Source of the DNA: Apostichopus japonicus
Lineage: Eukaryota; Echinodermata; Holothuroidea; Aspidochirotida; Stichopodidae
Reading direction: 5' to 3'
Assembly (NCBI RefSeq): GCF_037975245.1
Contig: NC_092563.1
Coordinates: 5,209,501 to 5,273,500 of the forward strand
DNA length: 64,000 nt
Part shown: positions 10,422 through 22,245 of the stretch, piece by piece
Layout of the letters: each line of letters opens with the position of its first letter
Position numbering within the stretch: the first letter of the stretch is position 1
Translations under genes and position numbers: made by a program
The notes under the pieces: generated by a model
What the model was told of the DNA's origin: nothing
The model's input: only the letters and a program-made list of their open reading frames with translations
The model's database searches: none

Positions 10422-13418
10422 TGTGATGACAATAAGATATCCATGGATGCATTTACAACATCACTTTACCATAGATTTGTTTTCTTTAAGAACTTCGAAA
10501 AATTTGTTTATTTACATCGAAACTGAATAAAACGACAAGGCTATAGCCTGACAAAAGTGTTAATTTTAGGCATAACATTCAGTTTAACGAAATTGTTACG
10601 GATTCCGTAAATGAGGCTTCCAGACGTGTATACCCTCCTAAAACTGATACGGTAAAGTGTATAGTCCATCAAAACTGAGAGAAACAGTCAGAAATTAAGT
10701 TAAATAACGATAATGATAATAGCTTGTTTTGGGGGAAAACCTATGTTGTGACAATCACTTACCCATGTGTAATACATCATCACTTTAACCTGCACTTCCG
10801 AGATATAAACAGTCGAAGACTTTAAGGGTCAAATGTCCAAGCCGAATATTGGTAATTAGTTAAAGTCAAGTTTCAAGAGAAAAAAGGAAAATGGGGAACT
10901 TTGGGGAAAACATTACATATTTCCAAATAAATTAGCTGCAAAACGTAAACATGTTTGAGAATATATTTGAAAATTTCAAGCAAGAAATATCCTCTACAAC
11001 ACTAAGATATTTTCTTAGAAAATACTCAAATCCCTGGCCTGTGGTGCTCAAGGAAGTTGGTGATGTATAGCAACGTTGGACAAAACCCTACCCACCCACC
11101 TCTACTACATGTAGCAACTGTTCAAAATAAGCGTATGGTTATTGTTCTTCAGTATTTTCGTAAATTATTCGTAACTATTTAGTGAACGTTTTTTTTTTGG
11201 GGGGGGGGGGGGTAAACAATGCAATGGCGCCCTGCATGCAAGCACACGTGGAAACGAATATAAGTTTTTATATAAAAACAAAATCACTTTAAGATGAATT
11301 TAAGTTACATATCAGTTACTCCAAGCCAACCTGGAAACATTTCGACGTTTGAGTCCACACCGTGGCTTTCAGAGGAACGCAGCGTATGTACTTATCATCT
11401 TATCCCTACATGTAATTGACTGAAATGATATATTAAAACTATTAGAACAAAATTGAAATTATTGCATTTAAAAAAAAACGATCTTAGTATCTTAGGGTCT
11501 AAATTAATAGCCAAGAACTTTCACCCTCTCCCATAGAATTGAATAAAATTAATTTGGATAAATGGGCATTTCTATGTACAGTAAACAAGTAAGAAGGGGT
11601 ACAATTGTTAGTAACATCGCTGTCAATCCTTAGAATGTTTGTTGCCTAAGCTCAATGAGGCCATCGTCAGGTAATCAGTCATCTTTTGTTATTACGTAAT
11701 CCACGAACCTAATCTTCTTAGAAAGAACATTCCATTTGTTTAACTTAATCTGCTGTTATTCTAGCACTGACTCTCCTTTGAATTAATTCCAAATTTAATA
11801 CAAAAGATGGTGAGAAAATACATCCCCAAACGCCCTTATAATAAACCACACGTAACAACCATTCTACAAATCCTCCTATTAGTGATAGGGCCACCTATAC
11901 GTGTATCTATCTAACACCGTCTTCGTAACGCATAGCAATAATAACATTATTTTTGTACGTGCTTTCAAGTCAGTAATACGAATCCCCTTTCCCACCAGAT
12001 TGTAATATTTGTTAATTTCCATCGAAAAGAATAAAACCACAAGGCCATAGCCTAAACGGCGTTGTAACCTATTCCTTTTCCCATTTGAAAAGATTCGTTC
12101 ATATTATTTGTTACATAACACAGTGCTCATGCTCATACTGCTCAATGACATACACGCACGTCACTGTAACATGATCTTAGCCTACAGCAGGACTTTCCAA
12201 CCACGAAACGTACACAAAATATTACTTTTTTTTTTATCAGATTTGCGTATTGCAACTTAATGGATAATATGTAAATTTACGACATATAAGCAATATGCAA
12301 TCTTCACTGTTTGGGAAAGAAAACAATATTACCAATCATAATTGAAGAAAGAATTTCCTTTCTTTGTGCGGGAAGTAAAAGAGATGGCGCTAGTTAAGTT
12401 ATAGTTTCGTATGTATATTATTTAATATATTAAATATTTAGATGGTAGTTGTAAGCTTCTGTAGGTACATTTTGTAGGAGAATAGCGACTCATTGGGCCA
12501 CTGGACATGGGCTGCGCACATACCGGTCACAGATAGTGTTTCGGCCCACCGACGCCACCTAGAACGCTTCTAGTCGATCTCTGACCAGCCGACCCTCCTA
12601 CTATCCTCCCGGGTTCGTTTACGACAACAAGGGAGACATGGCGCGGGATCCTAGGCCCCAAAAAGCACCATACCTACAGCCGGATGTATTATCGCCTCCA
12701 GCCTGTCTCGAACCCTAGCCACGGTTTATGCTATGTCGGTCCAATCTATTTCCGCGAAACTTGATAAGCTTGTAGCCTCTCTAGAAACGTGAGTTGATCA
12801 CTAGCGGTAGATACACTTTCGTTCCTTATTGAAGAAGAGATCGTTTGAAACATACTTGCAAAGTTTCAAGTCACACTAATAGGGCAGGCTCCTGTGCGCC
12901 TTTTGACAACGGTCACTGTCCTCCTAGCAGTCCTGATCAATAGATTATGTATAGCGCCATTGACACTGTAACATATATCTCTGGTCCTAATGTGCGTTAT
13001 CAATAAACTTTATATAGATCTCTTAATCAAAGTAAAACGATCGCACTATAGGCGGCACACTATGGCAAAACTGACGAAAATAAACCCCGAACGATTCGTG
13101 AATCACAGTATCAGTGTTAGTTTAAAGTAGGCACTACAGTGTACAATCGCGGATGAGAACATGTCGCTATGTCGGTAAATGGGATGGGCAAAATTGGAAG
13201 CTGTTACACTACACATGGATTAAATTAGTGTAGGATGGCGATGATTGCATATTCCCTTATGAAGAGGGTCTAGCCCGACTGTTAGAATGTTAGATATCAT
13301 GAAATGTATTATTCTCCTTTATTATTTTAGGAATTTAATATGCTTCTCCCACCCCTCCCCTTCCCTTCCCAGACACACGTAGTAACGTCACGGATATATA
13401 CCGATACATCATTTCTTA
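10422..13418. other. Intergenic or intronic stretch, nothing recognised
   Basis: I see no supported gene here. The stretch includes a poly-T/poly-G run near 11190-11212 and a locally GC-richer block at about 12480-12800 with a short open stretch ending in AKLDKLVASLET and stop. That block may be transposon-derived but was not recognised. Confidence 0.5.
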
Positions 13419-13453
13419 ATGACATGTATGCTAATAAAATATTCCATCGACAG

Positions 13454-13626
13454 AATAGCAAACCTCGATGTTGACATCGAAGCTGTATGGAAAGCTAAAG
13501 CGACTGGAGACAAAAACCTAACTAGATATGGTTATGAACAGTCCAACTCATATGCCACCTGGAACTATGTTAAATGGGCTAAGACGATTACAAACTTACC
13601 CATTGTTGTAAAAGGCGTCATATCAC
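13454..13626 (+). CDS. Exon-like segment of an FMN-dependent 2-hydroxyacid oxidase (HAO/glycolate oxidase family)
   Basis: The frame encodes WNYVKWAKTITNLPIVVKGV, which resembles the conserved segment W-x-D-I-x-W-L-x-x-I-T-x-LPI-V-KGI of (S)-2-hydroxyacid oxidases, where the lysine lies in the FMN-binding part of the TIM barrel. These peroxisomal enzymes oxidise glycolate and other 2-hydroxyacids. The boundaries look genuine: a branch-point-like TGCTAAT near 13428, acceptor CGACAG ending at 13453, and a consensus donor GTGAGT at 13627-13632. The exon would be 173 nt and end in phase 1. The part before the conserved block (about 13460-13545) aligns poorly. No neighbouring HAO exon, such as the one carrying VSNHGARQLD, was found, so it is either one exon of a long-intron gene or an orphaned fragment. 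Confidence 0.55.
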
Positions 13627-13847
13627 GTGAGTAAAGAAAGTCGTAGGTGGTCGAAGCAGTAAATGTGGGTGAGAAGGGTGGGGGGGGCTACGGGGAAATG
13701 TTTCCAGAAAATAAACAGAAGTGTAAAAAAATATAAGTAAAAACAAATAAAACGAAATATATTTAAGTGTACTAACCTATATAGACCGATGAAAGGGGGG
13801 GTGGGGCTGGGATTGAGAGTGGATGAAGTTGTTGGTTTACGTGCCCA

Positions 13848-13910
13848 GGGGCCTGTTTCACCAAACTCGACTGACGCACACGGGACTTAGTGCTTTGTGA
13901 AACAGGCCCC
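13848..13910. repeat. Short hairpin: perfect 14-bp inverted repeat
   Basis: GGGGCCTGTTTCAC (13848-13861) is exactly complementary to GTGAAACAGGCCCC (13897-13910), with a 35-nt loop. It is likely a miniature foldback element. Confidence 0.75.
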
Positions 13911-14616
13911 AGGTACTCTTATCTTTGGTGGCTTTTCTTAAAACAGGTATTTCACACCGTGTATACAGGAATGAAACGTAGTATGGCAATGTTAATCAGA
14001 AATAACAGTGGAAAGCGGCAGCAAACGGATTTTAAGAGAAATAATATATTAAACTTATGCATCTATCGGCCAAATCAAGATCAGAAAATCTACTGGGAAG
14101 TTAGTAATGATTTTCCTGCCGGTTTTCTTTTGTTGATTTCCCTATACCAAGAACACGAGAAAATTTGTATCGTTTAGTCTAATTGTGAGATTTAAATGGT
14201 ACCAGTATATTATGTTTTCTACTACCGATTGATAAAGTCAGTTTTCATTATCTCTATGATATATATATATATATTGGTATAATATATCGGTAATTCATTA
14301 CTCAACTTTAAATGATTGCTTTATTAATGACTGTTTGCTTGCTTTCATGATTGACTGATTTAATTAATTAATGAATGAATTGATTGATTGACTTATATAC
14401 TTTCTTAGCAACTGAGTAAAGTTATCTGCTTCTAGGCTACATAGACTACTAACTACAAAAGCTATGTTAATGTAACAAAGGGGAAATTGTTTTTCCAACA
14501 AATTATATTCGACGACATAGTGAATTACCAAAAAATACAGTGCTTTTTACTAGCACGCTTACTATTGTTTTCTTGGGGGGGGGGGGGGCTATTTATCACT
14601 CACATGAAAAACTTTC

Positions 14617-14826
14617 AATTGTGCACTTCATTCCAACTGAGCATTCAGAATGAAGTGAACAATTAAACATTTTGCAGAAAAATGTTGAGTTGACGAGATA
14701 TGATAAGTTGTCAATTAAACATTTTGCAGAAAAATGTCCAATTGACGAGATAGGCTATGATAAGTAATTGTCAATTAAACATTTTCAGAAATTTTTTCAA
14801 TTGCTCAGTTAAAGCAACTGAGCAAT
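14617..14826. repeat. Hairpins and three imperfect tandem units with an inverted copy
   Basis: CAATTGTGCACTTCATTC (14617-14634) pairs with 14648-14664. CAATTAAACATTTT-type units start at about 14660, 14712 and 14772. TTGCTCAGTT (14801-14810) pairs exactly with AACTGAGCAA (14816-14825) across a 5-nt loop. The sequence after the loop (ACATTTTTCTG) is an inverted copy of the unit core, so the whole block folds back. Confidence 0.7.
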
Positions 14827-15261
14827 CCAACATTTTTCTGATTTTGAAAAGATTTTATCTTGTTATCTAAACAATTTACTGAAAAATGTCAACTTATGGG
14901 GCAAAGTTTTTCTTATTGATGGCACTTTTAAGCTTCCGTAGATAAACATTGCGTGTTTTAATCGTATACCATACAATGTATATCCTGAACTTACTTGAAG
15001 CTAGCGAGCAGGGTCAACCCAACCAATAGCAAAATTAATACATGAATTAACCGAATTGAAGCTGGCGAACTTTGTACAGTAATTCTATTAGAATTTTTTT
15101 TTTAGAGTATTCAAAATCATACGAAGTTTTGTATGGTGGAGTATAAGGATCGCGAGATACAATTTCTCAATGTGACAAGGAAAACGTGGTAAATATCACT
15201 GATCAAAGGTAAATTTTGACCGAAAATTTTAGGTCAATCACAAATTACAAGAATATGTGAA

Positions 15262-15345
15262 AATGAGAGTGCGACAGTCGGAAAATTAGAGTGCGACAGT
15301 TGGAAAAATTAGAGTGCGACAGTCGGAAATTCCGACTGTGGCACT
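15262..15345. repeat. Three short direct repeats (GAGTGCGACAGT) followed by an inverted copy
   Basis: AGAGTGCGACAGTCGGAAAATT-type units, 23-24 bp apart, start near 15265, 15288 and 15311. The last runs straight into the inverted CCGACTGTGGCACT, making a small hairpin at about 15320-15338. Confidence 0.7.
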
Positions 15346-15859
15346 GAAATTTTCCAACTATCGTCAGTTTTACCAAGATTGGGGGGGGGTGAGACACCCC
15401 CACACCCCCCTCTAGCGACGTCCCTGCACACATACACATACACACATACATAACAAATTAACCACGGTAAACCCTGGATTGACCGGAAAAGTTTGGGAAC
15501 GGGAATTCTCGGGATATGAAAAAGACGTTAGCATTCTTAACAGAGTTTTGCTGTAGTGTGCCAATGACTCTTTGTATATACAAAACACATATTTTCCATT
15601 TTAAAATGGAATACAATGCATGGCCCCAGTCTTAGCTTTGGTATTGATAACACGTATTTGATGTTTATTGAACAAAACTTGAAAAACTAGGTTTAAATGA
15701 AAATACATTGCATTGACTATTAAGATACTGATAAACCTGGATCCGGTCAAAAAAAAGAGTCTGGATAATCGTAGTTTTACTTTATAGTATTGAACGAGGA
15801 ATAGGGTTATTTTGTAAACTGAACTAAGGTTTTCCAATATAGCTGAGAAACTGTCTAAC

Positions 15860-15954
15860 CTGTGCCAAATTGGTTTCCATCAAAAGTGAATCCTTTTATG
15901 AAGATTCGTGACTCGTCCACAGCAAAGACGGTTCCCTTTGCTCCCCAGTGGAAC
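15860..15954 (-). CDS. Exon-like segment of a DM13-domain (Skeletor-like) protein
   Basis: Read on the minus strand, an acceptor (ATTTGCATTTGCAG) precedes a 95-nt segment that ends at a donor (GTTAGA). It encodes a frame with GTVFAVDESRIFIKGFTFDG. This matches the DM13 pattern (H-x-V-x-G-x-V-Y-x-V-D-x-x-x-x-x-I-x-x-F-x-Y-D-G) found in Skeletor-type proteins, often beside DOMON domains. The exon starts in phase 2 and ends after the first base of a codon. No flanking exons were identified. It could be part of an intact gene with long introns or a relic. Only one strand gives this reading. Confidence 0.55.
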
Positions 15955-15999
15955 CTGCAAATGCAAATGTTCCAATCTCAGTACCATGATAACGACCAC

Positions 16000-17160
16000 T
16001 TGCTAGCTGTAGGACTGTCGAGAAGAGAAGGTGCAAAACATAAATTTATGGAAAACAAGTGATTCTTTTGTTTTCTTCACCAGGCTTTTTCATCTTATTT
16101 TTTTTTTAATTTTCCCTCTTATTTTTTTTTTAAATTTTCCCTCAAATTATCATTGTGGTATATTCATCAATGTTGTAGATTGCATATTTCTTTTTAAGGC
16201 ATTGAAGACTCGCCTCAAACCGTGTGCCGCGCTCTGAAAAAGTTACCTTTCCGTTACTTGCAAGTGAAGTTTTCTTCTTGTCGCTACAAAATGCAGACAG
16301 TAATGAAACGTGATACCTTGTATCTTTTATCTAGACCTGAGATGTCCATCGCTGCTATATGCACACTGTGTTGTGGGTATTGACCGTAGCTGTATGTATT
16401 GACTATACACTAGTGTCTAATTACTGACGGTAGCAAGCTGTGTGTGTATTTCCTGGGATAGGTGGTGGTGTCTAACACTTCTGTTACACCTCATTCGAAA
16501 CTAGGTCAGATTACTGGCATCAGACGTTTCTTGTGCGCGAGTCTACACACCCTTTAAAGTAGCTACTAATTGGATAGAATGATTTATGGAAGAGCTTCTT
16601 CACAAATATAGTTTAACCAAAGAACACTATTGGGTTTTCTGGGAGCATTCACTTTATCTGAAACATAAAATCATAGAATCTTTAGAGGGAAGTTGAGGAA
16701 CATCGGGAAACACTTTGTAAGGGAAAATTAGGACCATAAGTTACTATATAAGCTTTCCTTTTTTTCAATGTTTCACACAGGTATATGAAGATATAAAAGC
16801 ACGCAAGGGCATTCTGATAGTATCCGTGGCCTTTATATTCTTGGGGAAGCCACATTTGATATTTAGGTGTAAATTATTTGTTAGGTTTTGTTATCATTAT
16901 TTGTTCTACATGCCATAAAGGTACCTTTTAGGGGAGGAGGGGAGGGGGGGGGGGGAAATGAGCTGAGTGTGTGGGCTTTAAGGGGACTGTGCTTCAATGT
17001 TCCTAATTGAAACATTGGGAAGCTCATATAGGGGCTGAAAATGAAACTGATAGGCCTACACATAACACACATAGACGTAATAAGTATATTTATGTACCGT
17101 AGTCTCACATTAGACTGCTACACTGTTCACGCAGGTTAAATCTTAGGAACTATCTATACG
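16000..17160. other. Non-coding stretch without a recognised gene
   Basis: It contains T-rich runs (16099-16140) and a poly-G run (about 16935-16955). Nothing coding is supported. Confidence 0.4.
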
Positions 17161-17165
17161 TTTAT

Positions 17166-17810
17166 CAGGGGCGTATCCAGGATTTTCTAAACCGGGGGCG
17201 CGAATTACTATCTAAGCGGAGCGCCACCATCGGTTGGCGCGCAGCGTACAAGAAAATTTCTGGTTTTGATACCCCCCAGATCACCGGAAATGTCACTTCT
17301 CGAGGATGAAATGACCAACCAGATGCACACTTTTGCCTGAGAACCTTTTGAAGATTGTCACCAATAACACATCATGTTGACCTCATCACAACTCATGTGG
17401 ATCATTGCTTTTTGTAGGTGATTTTACGTCGCGGCCCACAATAACCCGTAAGCCCCACTTTTCAAGGTTTTAAGCGAATTATTTGTTCAGAATTTGAAAA
17501 TTCACAATTCTCGTGAATAAATTCACTTCAAAACATACCTATAATGTTGCACAAAATTTCATCTATGGACAACCAATACAGAAAAACCTTCTTCACCCCC
17601 TAACAGACCGGTCAAAATTGCACGAGTAGAGGGAAGTATGATAAAGAATGGTGGTCAGGGAATTTCCGAAAATTCAGACACAGTTAATAAATAGGTGTAC
17701 AAATATTCAAACCTCTTATAACGGCTACTATAAAACTTCGTTGAAGGAAATGAAAAATATCATATATTTCGGAAACCGAATACTACACACATCTACAGTT
17801 TTGAGGCTGT
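17166..17810 (+). repeat. Dispersed repeat, copy A (related to 32018-32632), conserved GCGCCA/TGGCGC hairpin
   Basis: It starts CAGGGGCGTATCCAGGATTT, a hAT-like terminus, and matches the copy at 32018 over most of its length. That copy lacks about 45 bp and carries a short insertion. The hairpin GCGCCA-8nt-TGGCGC is at 17221-17240. No right terminal inverted repeat was found. Confidence 0.7.
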
Positions 17811-17937
17811 TCATCCCGGAACGCCATTTTCATGCTCACTAATACGATGTGATATCTGCTGTTCGCTTTAAAAATTCGAATAGTTGAAATGAGACTGGAA
17901 TAAATAACTATTATCTGTTTATTATGCAAAGCTCCAC

Positions 17938-18956
17938 CAGTGGCGTAACGATGAACCCGGGGGCTCCTGGCCCAACGGGGATCCCCTATCAGGAGGTCCA
18001 AGCAAGGGCGTCGGCAAAATTATTTACAAGTAGGTCAAAAAGGTGTAACACACTACTTGCTACTATCTAAGTGCAGCGCCACCTTCGGTTGGCGCGGAGC
18101 GTACGACGATTTTTTTGGCCAAAAAATACTCCTAGATCGTCGGAAAAGACACTTCCCGTTCAAGTTGCATTTACACATCGGTTGTTTGGAGATCTCATGT
18201 CTTAGGATTTTGACTTTCAATAATTTCAGTAATGCATTATGGGTCCGTATGCAATGAACATAACTAGAGAACTGTTGGTTGGGGGAAATCATTGAAATGT
18301 CAAATGCTTTAACTTTTTTTTTTAATTTTTGATTTTCCAGGGGGGGAGTGGGCAAGTGCCCCCTCCCCTACTGTATGGAGTATAATGGGGACTACTGTAC
18401 AAATACAGTAATCAAACCTTAGCATAGGCCTAATTTCGGCTGAAACTTTGTCTCCATGTAAGCCTAATTTTTACTTACCGGTACCAGATACAACGAAGGC
18501 ATCTTTATTCTTACCTTTTATTATTATATTTCGATGAAAGCCCTGACTTCATTTTCAAATGAACGCAGTTTCAAGTCTGTTGGGTGTTGGGTTATTGTTT
18601 TAGAATTTTTCAAAAAATCATATGTACCGATGTTGTACTCAGTATAACATTGGCTGGAATTGGGTTTTAAATTATATACTTCGTTTTCGATTATAATAAT
18701 AAATAACACAACTAGCTCGATACATACATTAATACCCAATGAACCCATGATCATGGTGTCCGTATTCCGTATCACGTGAAAATATGTATATTGTCTTGTT
18801 CAGTCTTTGCATGAGTTTTTTGTCCCCCAGTAAAACGGGCCCTCCTTATCCAAAGAGGTATACCCCTTTTCTGTGCATCAGTATAGCGGGGCCCACTTTT
18901 GGTCGGGGCCACCTGCTCAGCAAGGTCCGAGCCCACAGGAGTTACGCTACTTTGCC
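17938..18956. mobile_element. Possible hAT-like element bounded by inverted GTGGCGTAAC-type ends
   Basis: The left end CAGTGGCGTAACGATG (from 17938) and the right end read in reverse (AGTAGCGTAACTCC, about 18930-18956) are similar inverted termini. The flanks share only an imperfect GCTCCAC/GCCCCAC, so the boundaries are doubtful. A diverged copy of the dispersed hairpin repeat is inside (18076-18095). Confidence 0.35.
18062..18170 (+). repeat. Dispersed hairpin repeat, diverged copy
   Basis: CTATCTAAGTGCAGCGCCAC begins a diverged copy with the hairpin GCGCCA-CCTTCGGT-TGGCGC at 18076-18095. Similarity to the other copies fades after about 100 bases. Confidence 0.65.
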
Positions 18957-19674
18957 CCACATTCTTTTCATTTCGAAAGACGCACAGTTTCAAGTTCATT
19001 ACACACTGAAGGCTTCGATTCTCTATCTGCCTTCAGTTAGGGAAGATCTTGGGATTTTCATCCTAGATGTCGCTAGATATTGCTAGATATCCATACAGTA
19101 CAGTGCCCTTGGGATTTCATGGATTTTTCGGGGCCTGATCTGGGAAATTGCAAAGGCGGAAGCGGTCACACTCCATGTAGGTCAGTGCACGACCTCTAGC
19201 GGTCACTAATATCGTCCCCCGTTTTCGCGTAGTGGCGAACGTGCACTTTTGGCGAAATTGAGTTAAATATTGTTCTTACCTATTTCGAGGGTGAAGAATC
19301 GGTTGAGCCGGGTTAGAAGTTTTAAAACTGTCTATTTTTTTTTCGTTTTTTTCTGACTCATTTTTGACGAATGTCCACCTAAGACCCACTCTCGTTTTTA
19401 CATACTGACGAATACTTTAGTCATCATTACAACCCCTCAGTAACACTATTTGTCTAAGGTCCATGCATTTTTGCATATCGACGAATATTACCCTTTGGAA
19501 CAAGCCGAACATAACAACCATGTCATACTGACTTGAGAACCAACTAACTGCCATTCGAAAACACCCAGGATTATGGGAAGGTAATATCTTTATTAGTTCA
19601 CCTTGTCATTTAATTGATTAATACAGTATTCATATACTACGGAAGCGTAGAAGGGACATGGTGATGAAAGAGAA

Positions 19675-20205
19675 ACAAGCTCGTCAAAATGACAAAATTC
19701 GGAAAAGCACGTTTTGCCGAGTTTAACAACTCGTCAAATCGACAAAATTATTAAATTTGCCGAGATGCAACAAGTCGTCAAAACGACAAAATTCTGAAAA
19801 TTGACGTTTTGCCGAGATACAAAAAGTCGTCAAAATGACAAAAATTTGAAAATTGACGTTTTGCCGAGATACAACAAGTCGTCAAAATGACAAAAATTTG
19901 AATTTCAACGTTTTGCCGAGATACAACAAGTCGTCAGACTGACAAAATTCTGAAAATTGACGTTGTGCCGAGATACAGCATGTCGTCAAAATGACAAAAT
20001 ATTGAAAAATGACGTGTTGCTGAGATACAACAAGTCGTCAAAATGAAAAAAATCTGAATTTTAACGTTTATCCGAATATAACAAGTCGTCAAATTGAAAA
20101 AAAAATCTGAAAATTGACGTTTTGTTGAGATACGACAACTCGTCAAAATGAGAACAATCTGAAAATTGACGTTTTGCCGAGATACAAATCGTCAAATCGT
20201 TACAA
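19675..20205 (+). repeat. Tandem array, about 10 units of about 52 bp
   Basis: The unit contains GTCGTCAAAATGACAAAA and GAAAATTGACGTTTTGCCGA and repeats about every 50-55 bp from 19675 to 20205. TCGTCAAAATGAC is partly self-complementary within each unit. Open minus-strand frames across it are a by-product of the repeat. Confidence 0.9.
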
Positions 20206-20480
20206 ATGTAACATCTCCCTAAAGAAGTATGGTTTCTCTTAGCTGTTGGGGGCTTTGCTCATCACGAGCATTACTCTAGCCTAACTTAAAACTACCTTTT
20301 TCTAGCTAAGTAATACCTAGTTACATAATTGAAGGTCACATACTTTTACATGAAACTTTGGAAGGTACTAGCATAGTTTATACTTAAGAAGTTACTCTGC
20401 TACAAAGGACGAGGAGGGGGGGGGGGGGCGTTTAGACCGAATTACTAGAAAATCTGTATAGCAACCTTTAAATTAATACT

Positions 20481-20860
20481 GTCTTGCCAAATGCTTCAAT
20501 TAATGAAGGATCTTTTACGATTTATCAAAGAAACATGGCTTATTCATTGGCTGACACAATTTCTTCAAGGATGGCCCAGACAAGTAAGGTTGGATAAAGG
20601 GTTATCGGAAATATTGGAAATAAAGGTTGGTGTGCCTTGGGGTAGGAGAGGGGGGGCCATTATATGCTATAGTATTTACCATATATACTGATGAAATTAG
20701 GTCAAACTCACACATTTCTATAACAAAATATGCCGATGATACTGCTGTATCATATACAATTCATAAGAGCTCTGTTGAAACTGACCAATGAAATTTTCAG
20801 TGTTCTGTAAATGACATAGTTCCAACATGTGACCGCAAGACTTTATTGCGTAACTCCCCC
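20481..20860 (+). mobile_element. Decayed non-LTR retrotransposon reverse transcriptase fragment
   Basis: Translation shows IHWLTQFLQGWPRQVRL, then a degraded VGVPWGR (canonical VGVPQGS), and in another frame YTDEIRSNSHISITKYADDT (near 20690-20745) with the catalytic YADD box at 20729-20740. A frameshift near the G-run at 20650 and a TGA shortly after the box show that it is dead. It resembles CR1/L2-type RT. Confidence 0.8.
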
Positions 20861-20946
20861 CCCCCCCCCCCAAAAAAAAATAAGGGAAATTTGTTTTTGA
20901 AAATAAACCATAAAACATGAAGGTCTCATTCTATCAAGGTCGCAAC

Positions 20947-20949
<3 letters not shown>

Positions 20950-20984
<35 letters not shown>

Positions 20985-20985
20985 G
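20950..20985. repeat. (ATT)n microsatellite
   Basis: About 11-12 uninterrupted ATT/TTA units. Confidence 0.95.
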
Positions 20986-21309
20986 AGGGATCTGATGTGG
21001 CTAGAACCTCCAAAACTGAGTACTGGGAGAATACAGTGACGACAGTTTGACCTTTTCTTGCAAAGCATTAAGGTATTAAAAAGTATATTGTATAGTATCT
21101 AGTGTGGCTTACGTTGTGCCTTTCTTTAACCAAAATGCTAAGGAAAATGTTTTCAATACTATTATTCTACCCTGGCACATGTGATCTATACAGTGCTTGT
21201 CTGGTACCATTTTATATTGCAAAGAAAGCAAAGAAAGGAAAAGAAGAATGAAGTTTCTTAAATACACATCAGCTATATTAATTTAGAATACAATATACTT
21301 TTAGAAAAA

Positions 21310-21560
21310 AAGTAAATGCTGCTGCAAGACCTGAGTTTACAAGAATGGCTAATAAGATTAATAGTGATCAGAATAGCCCTTTGTATAATGCACTGAAAAC
21401 TCTCCTGCACAAATCGAGCAGAAATCTAAGAAATCCACACAAAATACCGAACGTAAGTTTACAGCAACTCATTTATTTACCGTGCTGCTTTATACATTCC
21501 ATTCGAGCACTTAGAATGTTTGTTATAGTCTGTTTGTTATATCGTTTTATGTAATAACTT
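21310..21560 (+). mobile_element. Probable C-terminal tail of a non-LTR retrotransposon ORF
   Basis: The frame contains NSPLYNALKTLLHKSSRNLR followed by a segment like the S-F-x-P-x-A-I-R-x-L-N ending seen in many RT ORFs. It probably belongs with the RT fragment at 20481-20860, separated by the ATT microsatellite and unrelated sequence. Confidence is limited because the motif is weak. Confidence 0.45.
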
Positions 21561-21723
21561 TTGTATTAGTAGATGTATTTTATATGATATTCTATCATCT
21601 TGACATTTTCTCCCTTTTTATATTAGTTATTCTTGGACTGTTTGGTATCCTATCATCTTAAAAAAAACAACTTTTATATGAGTTATTCTTCTTGTTGAGG
21701 TGTTATATGACTCCTCTCTATAA

Positions 21724-22010
21724 TTTTTATATGTATACTGGAAGGAAATAAAAAGAAGGAACAACATACTACAGTACATCTTGGAAACACTTGAACAATG
21801 GCACAGTTATTTCCTTCTTTAAATCTGAGGATTCACACGAGGTTGGGTTGGATATTATGAATGTGCTTGTGAGCGTAAGAAATTTTTTATATGTATACTG
21901 GAAGGAAATAAAAAGAAGGAACAACATACTATAGTACAACTTGGAAACACTTGAACAATGGCACAGTTGTTGGGTTGGTTATTATGAATGTGCCTGTGAG
22001 CGTAATAAAA
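21724..22010 (+). repeat. Tandem duplication, period 160 bp
   Basis: ATGTATACTGGAAGGAAATA occurs at 21731 and 21891, followed by near-identical sequence to TGTGAGCGTAA in both. The second copy has a short internal deletion. Confidence 0.85.
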
Positions 22011-22245
22011 TTTCACATTCCGTTTAAGGGGATAGTATAGTGGAATAGCTTCCCAAAGCGTTTGAAGGATACTTAGAAACTATCGTCAGAGACATTTCAC
22101 GTAATACACTAACTTGAAAATGAAGAATTGCACACAATTTTCCGTAGTCTGTGTGCTTTATAAGAGTTCCGACATAACATATTACGCTCTGGAAATATTA
22201 TTTTTGCAACTGCATGTGTTGACATTTCATCAAGACATATACCTT

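Noticed and set aside
17166-18360. A complete hAT element starting at CAGGGGCG near 17166
   Set aside because: No matching inverted right end or 8-bp duplication (ACGTTTAT) could be found downstream.
19675-20205. A CRISPR array, because of the regular about 52-bp spacing
   Set aside because: The whole unit is repeated rather than a short repeat with unique spacers, and the genome is eukaryotic.
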